Below are positions 1-6,062 of a DNA stretch of 6,169 nucleotides, in pieces. The DNA is taken from assembly GCA_903864555.1 (NCBI GenBank), contig CAIPGJ010000546.1:1-6169 (forward strand), given 5' to 3'. The stretch's first letter is position 1, and each line of letters starts with the position of its first letter. Below the pieces are notes generated by a model, which was not told where the DNA came from, made no database searches, and saw only the letters and a program-made list of their open reading frames with translations. Source of the stretch: an uncultured Pseudomonadota bacterium (lineage in GTDB: Bacteria > Pseudomonadota > Gammaproteobacteria > Burkholderiales > SG8-39). A program made the position numbers and the translations under genes.

Positions 1-184
1 AGACTTCGGCCAGCCGAGTGCTGATCAGGCGGGCAACAATGTCGGATGCACCACCCGGAGCGCCAAAGGGCAGCACGATCCTGATGGGCTTGGTTGGATA
101 GTTGTCGATCGACTGGGCTCTTGCCGGCAACATCAGAGTCATCATAGTCAATCCGCTGCACAACACTAATGCCAACGCACGCAT
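1..184 (-). CDS. Bug/TctC-family periplasmic solute receptor, N-terminal part (runs off left edge)
   Basis: Only the first 61 codons are present; the gene continues beyond position 1. The product starts with a Sec signal peptide: an early Arg, a hydrophobic core to about residue 20, and a probable cleavage site ARA|QS after residue 23. The mature start reads YPTKPIRIVLPFGAPGGASD (residues 29-48), the characteristic N-terminal signature of Bug (TctC-like) extracytoplasmic receptors. These usually have about 320 residues and bind small carboxylates or similar solutes in the periplasm. The ATG at 184-182 is supported by a GGAGGAG site six bases upstream. The gene lies 192 bp downstream of the acyl-CoA ligase on the same strand and could share its transcript, although its strong ribosome site shows it can be translated alone. 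No TctA/TctB partner is visible. It is a clearly diverged paralogue of the receptor at 3649-4614, not a recent copy. The family is well supported; the ligand is unknown. Confidence 0.9.
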   Translation of the reverse strand, partial: MRALALVLCSGLTMMTLMLPARAQSIDNYPTKPIRIVLPFGAPGGASDIVARLISTRLAEV

Positions 185-190
185 GTGGGT

Positions 191-197
191 CTCCTCC
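191..197 (-). promoter_or_regulatory. Shine-Dalgarno site of the left-edge Bug gene
   Basis: The minus strand reads GGAGGAG, ending six bases before the ATG at 184-182. This near-perfect anti-16S match fixes the start codon used for the partial receptor gene. Confidence 0.8.
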
Positions 198-376
198 GAT
201 TTCAAGGAAATAGCCTGCCTTTCCTGAGGCTTGCACTTTCCTCCATATTTCCGACACCTCAAAAGGACAAAACTTGGGGGACTCGATCACACTGGATCAT
301 TGAGAGACAACATCCCGCACTGCAACAACCCGCCGATTCGCCCATTCCAGGAAGCCAGTCCGGATTGGCGCATGGC

Positions 377-1906
377 TCAGGCCCAGTAAGTGTCTTTCAG
401 CTTCTGCTTGTAGAGCTTTCCCGTAGGCAGCCGGGGAAGCTGGTCGATAAAGTCGATACTTCGCGGCACCATGTAGGCGGCAATTCGTTCCCGCAGGAAA
501 TCCAGCAAGGATTCACGAACCGCATCCGATGGAGCAGTCCCAGGCATCAGCTCGATCACCGCCTTTACTTCCTCGCCGAATTCCTCATTCGGAATACCGA
601 ACACAGCCACATCGCTGACCAAAGGGTGCAATGCCAAAGCGTCTTCGATTGCCTGCGGATAGATGTTCACCCCGCCGGAAATAATGGAAAACGCCTTGCG
701 ATCCGTGAGGAACAGATACCCGTCCGCGTCCAGATAGCCCAGATCGCCTACCGTCACCCAGTTCGGATAGCGGGGGTGCCGGACCTTTGCCGATTTCTCC
801 GGGTTGTTGTGATACTCGAAGCCCTCGCCCTGCAGTTCGAAATAGATCTGGCCGATGGTGCCAGCAGGCACTTCGTAGCCATCTTCATCGCAGATATGGG
901 GCACGCCGAGGCGTGGCTTGCCCACAGAACCCGGCTTGGCGAGCCATTCGGTGGCGCTGATGTAGGTGGTGCCGATGCGTTCAGTGGCGCCGTAGTACTC
1001 GTGCACGCGCTCCCCCCACCAGTCGATCATCGCCCGCTTCACCTCGGGCGGGCAGGGAGCCGCGGCATGGATGGCCGTCGTCATTGAGGAAAGATCGTAT
1101 TTCCTGCGCGCGCTTTCGGGCAGTTTCAGCATGCGCACGAACATCGTCGGCACCCACTGGCTGTGGGTGACCCGGTGCTTTTCGATGGTGGCGAGCGCTA
1201 TTTCGGCATCGAAGCGCTCCATCACCACCACGGTGCCCCCCAGGTACTGGGTGCCGATGGAATAGCTCAGGGGCGCCGCATGGTAAAGCGGGGCAGTAGA
1301 GAGATAGACGGTGCTTTCGGAGAAGCCAAACCAGCTCATGCGCTCGCCGAGCGCGAATCCGGCGTTTTCGATGGTGGCATCCTGCAGGCGCCGCTTGATG
1401 CCGCTGGGGCGGCCAGTAGTGCCCGAGCTGTAAAGCATGGTTTCGCCCATCCACTGCACGGGCATAGGCTCGGCATCCTGTTGCGCAAGCACCGCCTCAT
1501 AGCTACTCCATCCTGCCAGCCCATCACCGATGAGAATCCTCTCGGTGCAAGCCGGAATCTGCGGCGCAATTTTCTGTGCAATGTCGCGGTACCGGTCCGA
1601 CACCAGCACCGCCCGCGCACCTGAATTGTTGATGATGTAAGCGGCCTCGTCGGCGGTGAAGTAGCGGTTGATGGGCGTGAAATACAGCCCGGAACGCAGG
1701 GCCGCCCAGACTATTTCCGGGAAACACATGCGGTTCTCGCACATGAGGGCGATGTGGTCGCCGCGCCTTAGCCCCAGGGAATGCAGATGCCTGGCGAGCT
1801 GGATGGAGCGGTCGTTCAGTTGCCCATAGGTGAGTACGTCGCCGGTGGCGACACTGACCAGGGCTGGCTTTTCCGGCGTGTTGCGGGCGTGGTCTCCCAG
1901 ATACAT
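377..1906 (-). CDS. AMP-forming acyl-CoA synthetase/ligase (ANL superfamily, FadD-like)
   Basis: 509 residues, full length for a cytoplasmic fatty-acid/aryl-CoA-ligase-type enzyme that adenylates a carboxylate with ATP and then forms the CoA thioester. Core motifs appear in order: P-loop YSSGTTGRPSG (159-169), YYGATERIGTT (304-314), GDLGYLDADGY (387-397), the hinge TDRK with SGGVNIYP (401-417), and PTGKL with the usual catalytic lysine at 497. Two positions differ from the common pattern: Ser168 where PKG is usual, and Arg310 where TEG is usual. The N-terminal MYLGDHARNTPEKPALV matches the usual start of this subfamily (MxxxxHAxxxPxKPAxx), so the ATG at 1906 is preferred although no good Shine-Dalgarno site precedes it. 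It is divergent from the CoA-transferase (302 bp apart) and followed by a Bug receptor. The substrate is not readable from sequence; a medium-chain, alicyclic or aromatic acid would fit. The family call is firm. Confidence 0.93.
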   Translation of the reverse strand: MYLGDHARNTPEKPALVSVATGDVLTYGQLNDRSIQLARHLHSLGLRRGDHIALMCENRMCFPEIVWAALRSGLYFTPINRYFTADEAAYIINNSGARAVLVSDRYRDIAQKIAPQIPACTERILIGDGLAGWSSYEAVLAQQDAEPMPVQWMGETMLYSSGTTGRPSGIKRRLQDATIENAGFALGERMSWFGFSESTVYLSTAPLYHAAPLSYSIGTQYLGGTVVVMERFDAEIALATIEKHRVTHSQWVPTMFVRMLKLPESARRKYDLSSMTTAIHAAAPCPPEVKRAMIDWWGERVHEYYGATERIGTTYISATEWLAKPGSVGKPRLGVPHICDEDGYEVPAGTIGQIYFELQGEGFEYHNNPEKSAKVRHPRYPNWVTVGDLGYLDADGYLFLTDRKAFSIISGGVNIYPQAIEDALALHPLVSDVAVFGIPNEEFGEEVKAVIELMPGTAPSDAVRESLLDFLRERIAAYMVPRSIDFIDQLPRLPTGKLYKQKLKDTYWA

Positions 1907-1927
1907 GAATCGCTTACCCGACCGGCG

Positions 1928-1956
1928 CTGGCATGCCGTTACGGGTTTCCTATAAA
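1928..1956 (+). promoter_or_regulatory. candidate sigma-70-type promoter toward the CoA-transferase
   Basis: CTGGCA (1928-1933, 4/6 to TTGACA) and TATAAA (1951-1956, 5/6 to TATAAT) are separated by exactly 17 bp. Transcription would start near 1963, giving a leader of about 245 nt before the CoA-transferase ATG. One arm of the inverted repeat at 1936-1970 lies in the spacer and the other at the predicted start, as expected for an operator. This is a consensus match by eye only. I found no equally good minus-strand promoter for the ligase. Confidence 0.4.
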
Positions 1957-1970
1957 GAATGGAGTAACGG
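1936..1970. repeat. perfect 7-bp inverted repeat in the divergent promoter region (candidate operator)
   Basis: CCGTTAC at 1936-1942 and GTAACGG at 1964-1970 are exact reverse complements separated by 21 bp, so the half-sites sit 28 bp centre to centre, roughly the same face of the helix. The AT-rich interval contains the TATAAA box. It lies 30 bp upstream of the ligase start and upstream of the CoA-transferase. It could be the binding site of a dimeric or tetrameric regulator controlling both genes; no regulator can be assigned from sequence. Confidence 0.4.
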
Positions 1971-2042
1971 TATTAGATGCGCTTCACCTGGACCTGCGCC
2001 ACTCATGATATTTCTCACGGCCCATGCCGAAACCTCAGTCAC

Positions 2043-2129
2043 GCGGACTGCGACTTGGCAGGTGCCGCAGTAGGCGGACGCAAGTCAACGACCGCCCCGT
2101 ATCCGGACTCAAGTCCGCCAGGTGCGGAG
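2043..2129. repeat. two-block direct repeat with 60-bp period in the CoA-transferase leader
   Basis: CGGACT occurs at 2044-2049 and 2104-2109, and CAGGTGC at 2059-2065 and 2119-2125. Both pairs are exactly 60 bp apart, so a unit of about 25 bp is repeated with conserved ends and a diverged middle. A third, partial copy, GCGGACGCAAGTC, lies between them at 2074-2086 and resembles CCGGACTCAAGTC at 2103-2115. The second full unit also contains a perfect 6-bp inverted repeat, CGGACT-CA-AGTCCG (2104-2117). Spacing near 30 bp between copies (about three helical turns) would fit protein binding, but degenerate GC-rich DNA could also produce this. Confidence 0.35.
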
Positions 2130-2197
2130 GGCGGCCCACGGGCTCCGGCGGGACTCTGAGCTCCGCTACACTGCAGAATGTTGCATTGCCAATCGCC

Positions 2198-2201
2198 GGA
2201 G
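2198..2201 (+). promoter_or_regulatory. Shine-Dalgarno site that selects the CoA-transferase start
   Basis: GGAG lies seven bases before the ATG at 2209. This favours 2209 over the upstream in-frame GTG at 2122, whose extra 29 residues (arginine- and cysteine-rich) do not resemble the family's N-terminus. Confidence 0.6.
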
Positions 2202-2208
2202 TACAGAC

Positions 2209-3408
2209 ATGCATGCATTGCCACTGTCGGGAATACGCGTTCTCGATTTGACCCGTGCCTTCGCCGGTCCCTCGTCAGCGCAGATGCTGGGAGACCTGGG
2301 GGCCGAAGTCATCAAGGTGGAAAGGCCCGGCGTTGGTGATGAATCGCGCACTCTGGGCCGTGCCTACCTGAAGGATGACGAGGGCCGCGAGACGCGCGAA
2401 GGCTCGATGTACATGGCCGTGAACCGCAACAAGAAGGGCATTACCACCGACCTGTCCAAGCCGGCGGGCCAGGCGCTCATCCGCAGGCTGGCTGCGGTGT
2501 CGGATGTCTTCATCGAAAATTACAAGACCGGGGACCTTAAGCGCTATGGACTGGACTATGAGGCCATCCGCGCGGTCAATCCTCGCATCATCTACTGCTC
2601 CGTCACCGGATTCGGCCAGAGCGGACCCTACAGCCATCGCCCCGGCTACGATCCGGTGTTCCAGGGCATGGGAGGATGGCTGGCACTGAACGGGGATTCG
2701 GACGAGCATCCCGCGCTGGTTGCCTCCAATCCCATAGACATGTACACCGGCTACTATGCTTCAATCGCCATTTTGTCCGCGCTTTACGGACGTGATGCCC
2801 GAGGCGGAGTGGGACAGCTTATCGACCTGGCACTCTTGGATGTCTCGTTTGCCGCTTGCGGCCAGCGCGTCCAGGACTTTCTGGTCGATGGCAGGCAACC
2901 GGCTCGCCGCCGCCTGACTGGAACCTATTACCTTTGCTCGGACGGCGCGATCATCATTGCGGCCGCGAATGCCGGCCAGTGGACACGCTTGACTCAATTG
3001 CTGGGCCGCCCTGACCTGCAAACGGATCCGCGATTTGCCGATCATCATCTGCGCATGCGCAATCAGGACGTGCTGGTGCCCATCATCGGCGAGATCGTCC
3101 GCAAGCGCACGGCAAAGGACATGCTGGAGGCACTGGAGGCCGCGGGGATTCCCAACGGACCGGTCTATGGCTACCGCCAGGCGTTCGACGACCCCCACGT
3201 CAGGCACAGGGATTTACTGGTCGAGTCACCTCATCCGGTCGGGGGCAGCGTGAAACTGCTGCGCAACCCCATCCGTTTCTCGGAGACGCCGATCACAAAA
3301 TACCAGGCTCCACCCACTTTGGGCCAGCATACCGACGAGGTCCTGCATGAACTGCTCGACATGGACGAGGCGGCCATCGCGGCGCTGCGCAAAGAAGGGG
3401 TGATCTAA
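2209..3408 (+). CDS. CoA-transferase family III (CaiB/BaiF-type) protein
   Basis: 399 residues, the usual length for family III CoA-transferases, which move CoA from a donor thioester to a carboxylic acid through an aspartyl anhydride and form interlocked dimers in the cytoplasm. Family marks in order: PLSGIRVLDLTRAFAGP at the N-terminus (5-21), LGDLGAEVIKVERPG (27-41), NRNKKGITTDL (72-82), SVTGFGQSGPY (131-141), RPGYDP (144-149), the conserved NPIDMYTGYYA with the probable catalytic Asp177, the C-terminal AGIPNGPVY (312-320), and LGQHTDEVL (371-379). The ATG at 2209 is chosen over an upstream in-frame GTG at 2122 because of the GGAG site and because the family start (LxGxRVLDLT) follows at once. 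It is divergent from the ligase and convergent with the Bug gene, so it forms its own transcription unit here. Acceptor and donor are unknown; names such as formyl-CoA or succinyl-CoA transferase would be over-specific. Confidence 0.93.
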   Translation: MHALPLSGIRVLDLTRAFAGPSSAQMLGDLGAEVIKVERPGVGDESRTLGRAYLKDDEGRETREGSMYMAVNRNKKGITTDLSKPAGQALIRRLAAVSDVFIENYKTGDLKRYGLDYEAIRAVNPRIIYCSVTGFGQSGPYSHRPGYDPVFQGMGGWLALNGDSDEHPALVASNPIDMYTGYYASIAILSALYGRDARGGVGQLIDLALLDVSFAACGQRVQDFLVDGRQPARRRLTGTYYLCSDGAIIIAAANAGQWTRLTQLLGRPDLQTDPRFADHHLRMRNQDVLVPIIGEIVRKRTAKDMLEALEAAGIPNGPVYGYRQAFDDPHVRHRDLLVESPHPVGGSVKLLRNPIRFSETPITKYQAPPTLGQHTDEVLHELLDMDEAAIAALRKEGVI

Positions 3409-3648
3409 GGATGTTCCGTTTGCCATTGATGGCGAATGCTCGATTGGGATGCCTGCTGGCGCCCTACCCCATGGCCAGTCCGTTCTCGTAAAGTGAACCC
3501 CGAGCCGGGCTGCCTTGCGGCTCAGGGTATCGATGAAGCACTGCCGAGGCGATCCGACGATACCCTCGTTGATGAGGCAGGTGGCCGGCCGGTGGGTGGC
3601 AGGTCAGGTTCCGCATCCCTGGTCGTGGCGTCAGTCATGCTCCATTGC
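3409..3648. other. convergent intergenic region, no supported gene
   Basis: 240 bp separate the stop codons of the CoA-transferase (plus) and the second Bug gene (minus). The main structure is the hairpin at 3498-3527. A short plus-strand frame of 26 codons starts two bases after the CoA-transferase stop (ATG 3411, stop ending 3491), but its product resembles nothing I recognise. An 8-bp palindrome GGCCGGCC is also present and is unremarkable in DNA of this GC content. Confidence 0.5.
3498..3527. terminator. GC-rich hairpin between convergent genes, possible bidirectional terminator
   Basis: CCCCGAGCCG (3498-3507) pairs with CGGCTCAGGG (3518-3527) at nine of ten positions around a 10-nt loop. 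Its place between two convergent stop codons fits transcription termination. There is no proper U-run on the plus strand, and only a weak T-rich stretch (GTTCACTTTACG) on the minus strand. A canonical intrinsic terminator is therefore not shown; it may simply mark the 3' ends or stabilise them. Confidence 0.4.
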
Positions 3649-4614
3649 TTACTTAATGTCGATGCCGGACTCTTGGATGATCCTGCCCCAGCGCTGGTAA
3701 TCATCGATCAGCAACTTGCGGAACTCCGGTCCATCGATATGCTTGTTGACATTGCCGAGAGACGCCAGGTACTTCTGGATGTTGTCACTGAGCGTGACTT
3801 TCCTGACTGCAGCCCGCAACTGGTCATATACCGGTCCCTGCATGCCGGGAGGACCAACGATTCCCGTCAGCGAATCATTGGTGAGATCAGGGAAACCCAT
3901 CTCGATGGCGGTGGGCACGTCCTGCGCATATACCGCACGGCTGGAGGAGGCGTTGGCAATCACCCGTAGTGCACCCGACTGTATGTGCGGTCGTGCCAAC
4001 ACGCCACCAATCACGATCATGCCAACACGGCCTGCCAGCAAGTCAGTCAGCGCCGGCCCAAGCCCCTTGTAACCGATATGCGTCATGTTCAGCCCGCGTG
4101 CCTTGGCCATGGCCTCGACCATCATGTGGCCGGGACTGCCGGTGCCTGAACTGGTGTAGTTGGCGCCCGGATTGGCGGTAACGTACTTCACCATTTCAGC
4201 TATCGAACGCACCGGCAGGATCTTGGGATTGACCACCAGCATGGCGGTGCCGACATTGAAATTGCCGATGGGTGTCATCACCTTGTCGAGCTCGAATGGC
4301 TTGCTCTGAGCATAATGCGCCACCGCCGTTGTATTCGAGAACTGCAGCAGCGTATGGCCGTCGGGCGGGCTGCCGGCCACGTAGTTCAGGCCGATGACAC
4401 CGGTGGCGCCAGCGCGATTCTCGACAATGATGGGCTGCCCCAGCTCCTTGGCCAGATCCTGGTTGAAATAGCGGCCCACGACGTCAGAGCTTCCGCCGGC
4501 TTCAAACGGGATGATGTAGCGTATGGGCTTGCTGGGAAAACCCTGTGCCAACGCCCCTCCGGTGGCCAGCAGCGCACACAGCACGAGCGGCAGATTCATG
4601 CTTCTGAATTTCAT
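3649..4614 (-). CDS. Bug/TctC-family periplasmic solute receptor
   Basis: 321 residues, full length for the Bug family of extracytoplasmic receptors (the TctC component of tripartite tricarboxylate transport). A Sec signal peptide is clear: basic start MKFR, a hydrophobic core, and a probable cut ALA|QG after residue 23. The mature protein opens with FPSKPIRYIIPFEAGGSSD (26-44). It continues with VENRAGATGVIG (64-75), SPPDGHTLL (82-90), TSSGTGSPGHM (154-164) with HIGYKGLGPALTDLLAGRV (179-197), and a C-terminal LLIDDYQRWGRIIQESGI (301-318), all family hallmarks around the ligand cleft. The ATG at 4614 has AAAGGAG upstream with a seven-base gap. Upstream lies a broken acyl-CoA ligase start and then the LysR gene; no TctA/TctB genes are adjacent, so it is an orphan receptor that may borrow a distant transporter or act in sensing. 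The ligand is unknown, probably a carboxylate or related solute. Confidence 0.94.
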   Translation of the reverse strand: MKFRSMNLPLVLCALLATGGALAQGFPSKPIRYIIPFEAGGSSDVVGRYFNQDLAKELGQPIIVENRAGATGVIGLNYVAGSPPDGHTLLQFSNTTAVAHYAQSKPFELDKVMTPIGNFNVGTAMLVVNPKILPVRSIAEMVKYVTANPGANYTSSGTGSPGHMMVEAMAKARGLNMTHIGYKGLGPALTDLLAGRVGMIVIGGVLARPHIQSGALRVIANASSSRAVYAQDVPTAIEMGFPDLTNDSLTGIVGPPGMQGPVYDQLRAAVRKVTLSDNIQKYLASLGNVNKHIDGPEFRKLLIDDYQRWGRIIQESGIDIK

Positions 4615-4621
4615 CTTCCAT

Positions 4622-4628
4622 CTCCTTT
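4622..4628 (-). promoter_or_regulatory. Shine-Dalgarno site of the second Bug gene
   Basis: The minus strand reads AAAGGAG, ending seven bases before the ATG at 4614. It supports the first Met rather than Met6. Confidence 0.75.
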
Positions 4629-4633
4629 GAACA

Positions 4634-4747
4634 TCACGTCAGGTGGGTCATTGAGAAGCTGAAAATCGACAGATGAGTACTTCCTGATGCAAGGCTTGCG
4701 AGAGCTGGCTTGTCCGGCAATACGCGGGCGTGGTCTCCCCAATACAT
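4634..4747 (-). pseudogene. remnant of the N-terminus of a second acyl-CoA ligase
   Basis: A short frame of 37 codons starts at ATG 4747. Its first 22 residues align without gaps to residues 1-22 of the intact ligase at 377-1906, with 15 identities; it begins MYWGDHARVLPDKPAL against MYLGDHARNTPEKPAL. The DNA shares the exact 16-mer GGGAGACCACGCCCGC. After residue 22 the frame leaves homology, but GTACTCA at 4680-4674 matches the GTACTCA at ligase codons 24-26 if two bases have been lost, so a frameshift is visible. The remaining 480 or so codons of an acyl-CoA ligase are absent; the Bug gene begins 20 bp after the stop. The diverged codons show it came from a paralogue, not a recent copy of the neighbouring gene. 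It cannot encode an active enzyme. The GGRTCATTGAGA found both here and in the ligase-Bug gap (294-305) may mark the deletion junction. Confidence 0.72.
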
Positions 4748-4806
4748 GGATTGAGTGCCTGATAGCAGCCAAGCATGACGCTACCAGACCTCCTGGGAAA
4801 TTGTGT

Positions 4807-4825
4807 ACGGGCATTAGACGCCCGT
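4807..4825. repeat. 6-bp inverted repeat downstream of the LysR gene
   Basis: ACGGGC (4807-4812) and GCCCGT (4820-4825) are perfect complements around a 7-nt loop, about 75 bp beyond the LysR stop codon. The minus-strand continuation (ACACAATTTCCC) has no clean U-run, so it could be a weak terminator for the regulator gene or an operator for what lies downstream. Nothing in sequence decides between these. Confidence 0.3.
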
Positions 4826-4900
4826 TGACTCGAGGAGGCCACCTACGATTTTTACCACTTCCCATGCGAAATAATCAGCCGCCAGACAGACAGGTGGGCA

Positions 4901-5884
4901 TCAAGTCCCAGGGGGATGGTTCCTCGCTTTGTTTGATCGGGACGATAACGAAACCACCCGTGCCGCGTCACCGGAGGCACGTTCGGGCGGATCGACCTTC
5001 TGGCTCCGCGCCACGCTCAGCAACCACTCCCGGAAGGCGGCATTTTTGGGTTGTGTTATCTGCTCCACCGGGCACACGACATAGAACCCTGATTCGTTGC
5101 GTAGCGGGACATCGAAGGGAATGACGAGTCTTCCAGCGGCAATATCCTCGATAACGTAGTGACGCTGGGTAAGGCCCATACCCATGCCGGAAATCACGCA
5201 CTGATGGGCGACGGCAAGATCTTCGGTCAGAACTTCGCTAACTGGCTTGAACGGCAAGTCGCTTACCAGCTTGAACCATTGCAGCCACTCGTCTCTGCGC
5301 AAGTGGGAGTTATAGACCGTGGTTCGCAGGACGTCTTCTGGCCGTTTCAGCTCCAGCCTTTGCATCAGCGCGGGACTGCAGACAGGCACCATATCCATGG
5401 AAAACAGAAAATCCGAATGCAGCCCCGGCCAATTGCCCCGGCCAAAGCGGATGGCCAGGTCAATATCGTCAGTGCTGAAATCCGCCTCCTCGCGACCCGC
5501 CGAGATGCGTATCTCGACCTTGGGATGGCGTGCCTGAAACTCCGGCAATCTCGGGATCAGCCAGCGTACGATGAAATTGGTGTAACCCCTGACTGTCAGG
5601 ATGGTGCGTCGCTTGCTGAGCTTGAGTTCCTGGCTGGCGCGATGGATCTGGTCGAAAGACTTGGTCAGGGCATCAGCAAACTGCCTGCTTTCTCGTGGCA
5701 CCTGCAGGGTGTTGTTGATGCGCTGGAACAGTTTGAACCCCAGATAGTCCTCGAGGTCCCGGATGTGGCGGCTGATGGCGCCTTGGGTAACATTCAGTTC
5801 GTGGGCCGCCTTGGTGAAACTTTCGTGTCGCACGGCCGCCTCAAAGGCACGAAGGTGATTCAGTGGTGGCATGTATCGCTTCAT
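4901..5884 (-). CDS. LysR-type transcriptional regulator, GcvA-like
   Basis: 327 residues, slightly longer than the usual 300 because of a polar tail after about residue 300. The N-terminus MKRYMPPLNHLRAFEAAVRH, followed by SFTKAAHELNVTQGAISRHI and DLEDYLGFKLFQR (residues 22-55), is the winged helix-turn-helix of the GcvA branch of LysR proteins. The effector domain (about 95-295) carries the branch-typical DLAIRFGRGNWPGL (142-155) and SGMGMGLTQRHYV (232-244). Such proteins bind DNA as tetramers and respond to a small metabolite. The first ATG is backed by AGGAGGAG with a seven-base gap, better than Met5. It is transcribed toward the ligase remnant and Bug gene; the 285 bp upstream has no certain divergent gene, so its target is unclear. 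The Bug gene or the ligase/CoA-transferase divergent promoter are the nearest candidates. Classification is firm, target is inference. Confidence 0.94.
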   Translation of the reverse strand: MKRYMPPLNHLRAFEAAVRHESFTKAAHELNVTQGAISRHIRDLEDYLGFKLFQRINNTLQVPRESRQFADALTKSFDQIHRASQELKLSKRRTILTVRGYTNFIVRWLIPRLPEFQARHPKVEIRISAGREEADFSTDDIDLAIRFGRGNWPGLHSDFLFSMDMVPVCSPALMQRLELKRPEDVLRTTVYNSHLRRDEWLQWFKLVSDLPFKPVSEVLTEDLAVAHQCVISGMGMGLTQRHYVIEDIAAGRLVIPFDVPLRNESGFYVVCPVEQITQPKNAAFREWLLSVARSQKVDPPERASGDAARVVSLSSRSNKARNHPPGT

Positions 5885-5891
5885 CTGCCGG

Positions 5892-5899
5892 CTCCTCCT
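5892..5899 (-). promoter_or_regulatory. Shine-Dalgarno site of the LysR gene
   Basis: The minus strand reads AGGAGGAG, ending seven bases before the ATG at 5884, which fixes the start. Further upstream TAGAAT (5920-5915, minus strand) matches a -10 box in five of six positions, but no -35 box lies at the right distance. Confidence 0.8.
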
Positions 5900-6062
5900 G
5901 ATTCTTGTATTTTCATTCTATAGGTCATCAGCTTCGGGCGGTGGCTACCGTGCAAACGGACGAATACATGGCCTCTTGGACCCCACGATTCGATCCTGGA
6001 AGGGAACTTGCTGAACGAACCAATCATCGCCCAGTGACCAGACTGGCCCACGAAAAGCAGTC

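Noticed and set aside
185..376. Possible promoter or terminator in the ligase-Bug gap
   Set aside because: The best minus-strand match (TTGTCC with TATGGA) reaches only 3/6 in the -10 box, and the one imperfect palindrome (CCAGTCCGGATTGG) has no T-run. Neither is good enough to annotate.
185..1087. 300-codon plus-strand open frame overlapping the ligase
   Set aside because: It is antisense to the well-supported ligase for most of its length, and its product is rich in His, Arg and Gly with no family resemblance: a shadow of high-GC coding DNA.
2122..2208. Upstream in-frame extension of the CoA-transferase from GTG 2122
   Set aside because: The added 29 residues do not fit the family N-terminus, there is no suitable ribosome site, and the ATG at 2209 has one. 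The extension would also overlap the repeat-bearing leader.
3411..3491. 26-codon frame starting two bases after the CoA-transferase stop
   Set aside because: The position suggests translational coupling, but the product matches nothing I know, and a frame of this length arises easily by chance.
3436..3969. 177-codon plus-strand open frame between the CoA-transferase and the Bug gene
   Set aside because: More than half is antisense to the Bug gene and the rest lies in the convergent gap; no motif and no good ribosome site.
4701..4711. Short palindrome-like GCAAGGCTTGC in the minus-strand remnant region
   Set aside because: Five-base arms with a one-base centre inside former coding sequence; expected by chance.
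4687..5124. 145-codon plus-strand frame over the ligase remnant and the end of the LysR gene
   Set aside because: It is antisense to the LysR C-terminus and to the remnant; the product is Arg/Pro-rich without motifs.
5159..5923. 254-codon plus-strand open frame across the LysR gene
   Set aside because: It is antisense to the whole first part of a clear LysR gene that has its own ribosome site and signature motifs; no recognisable domain.
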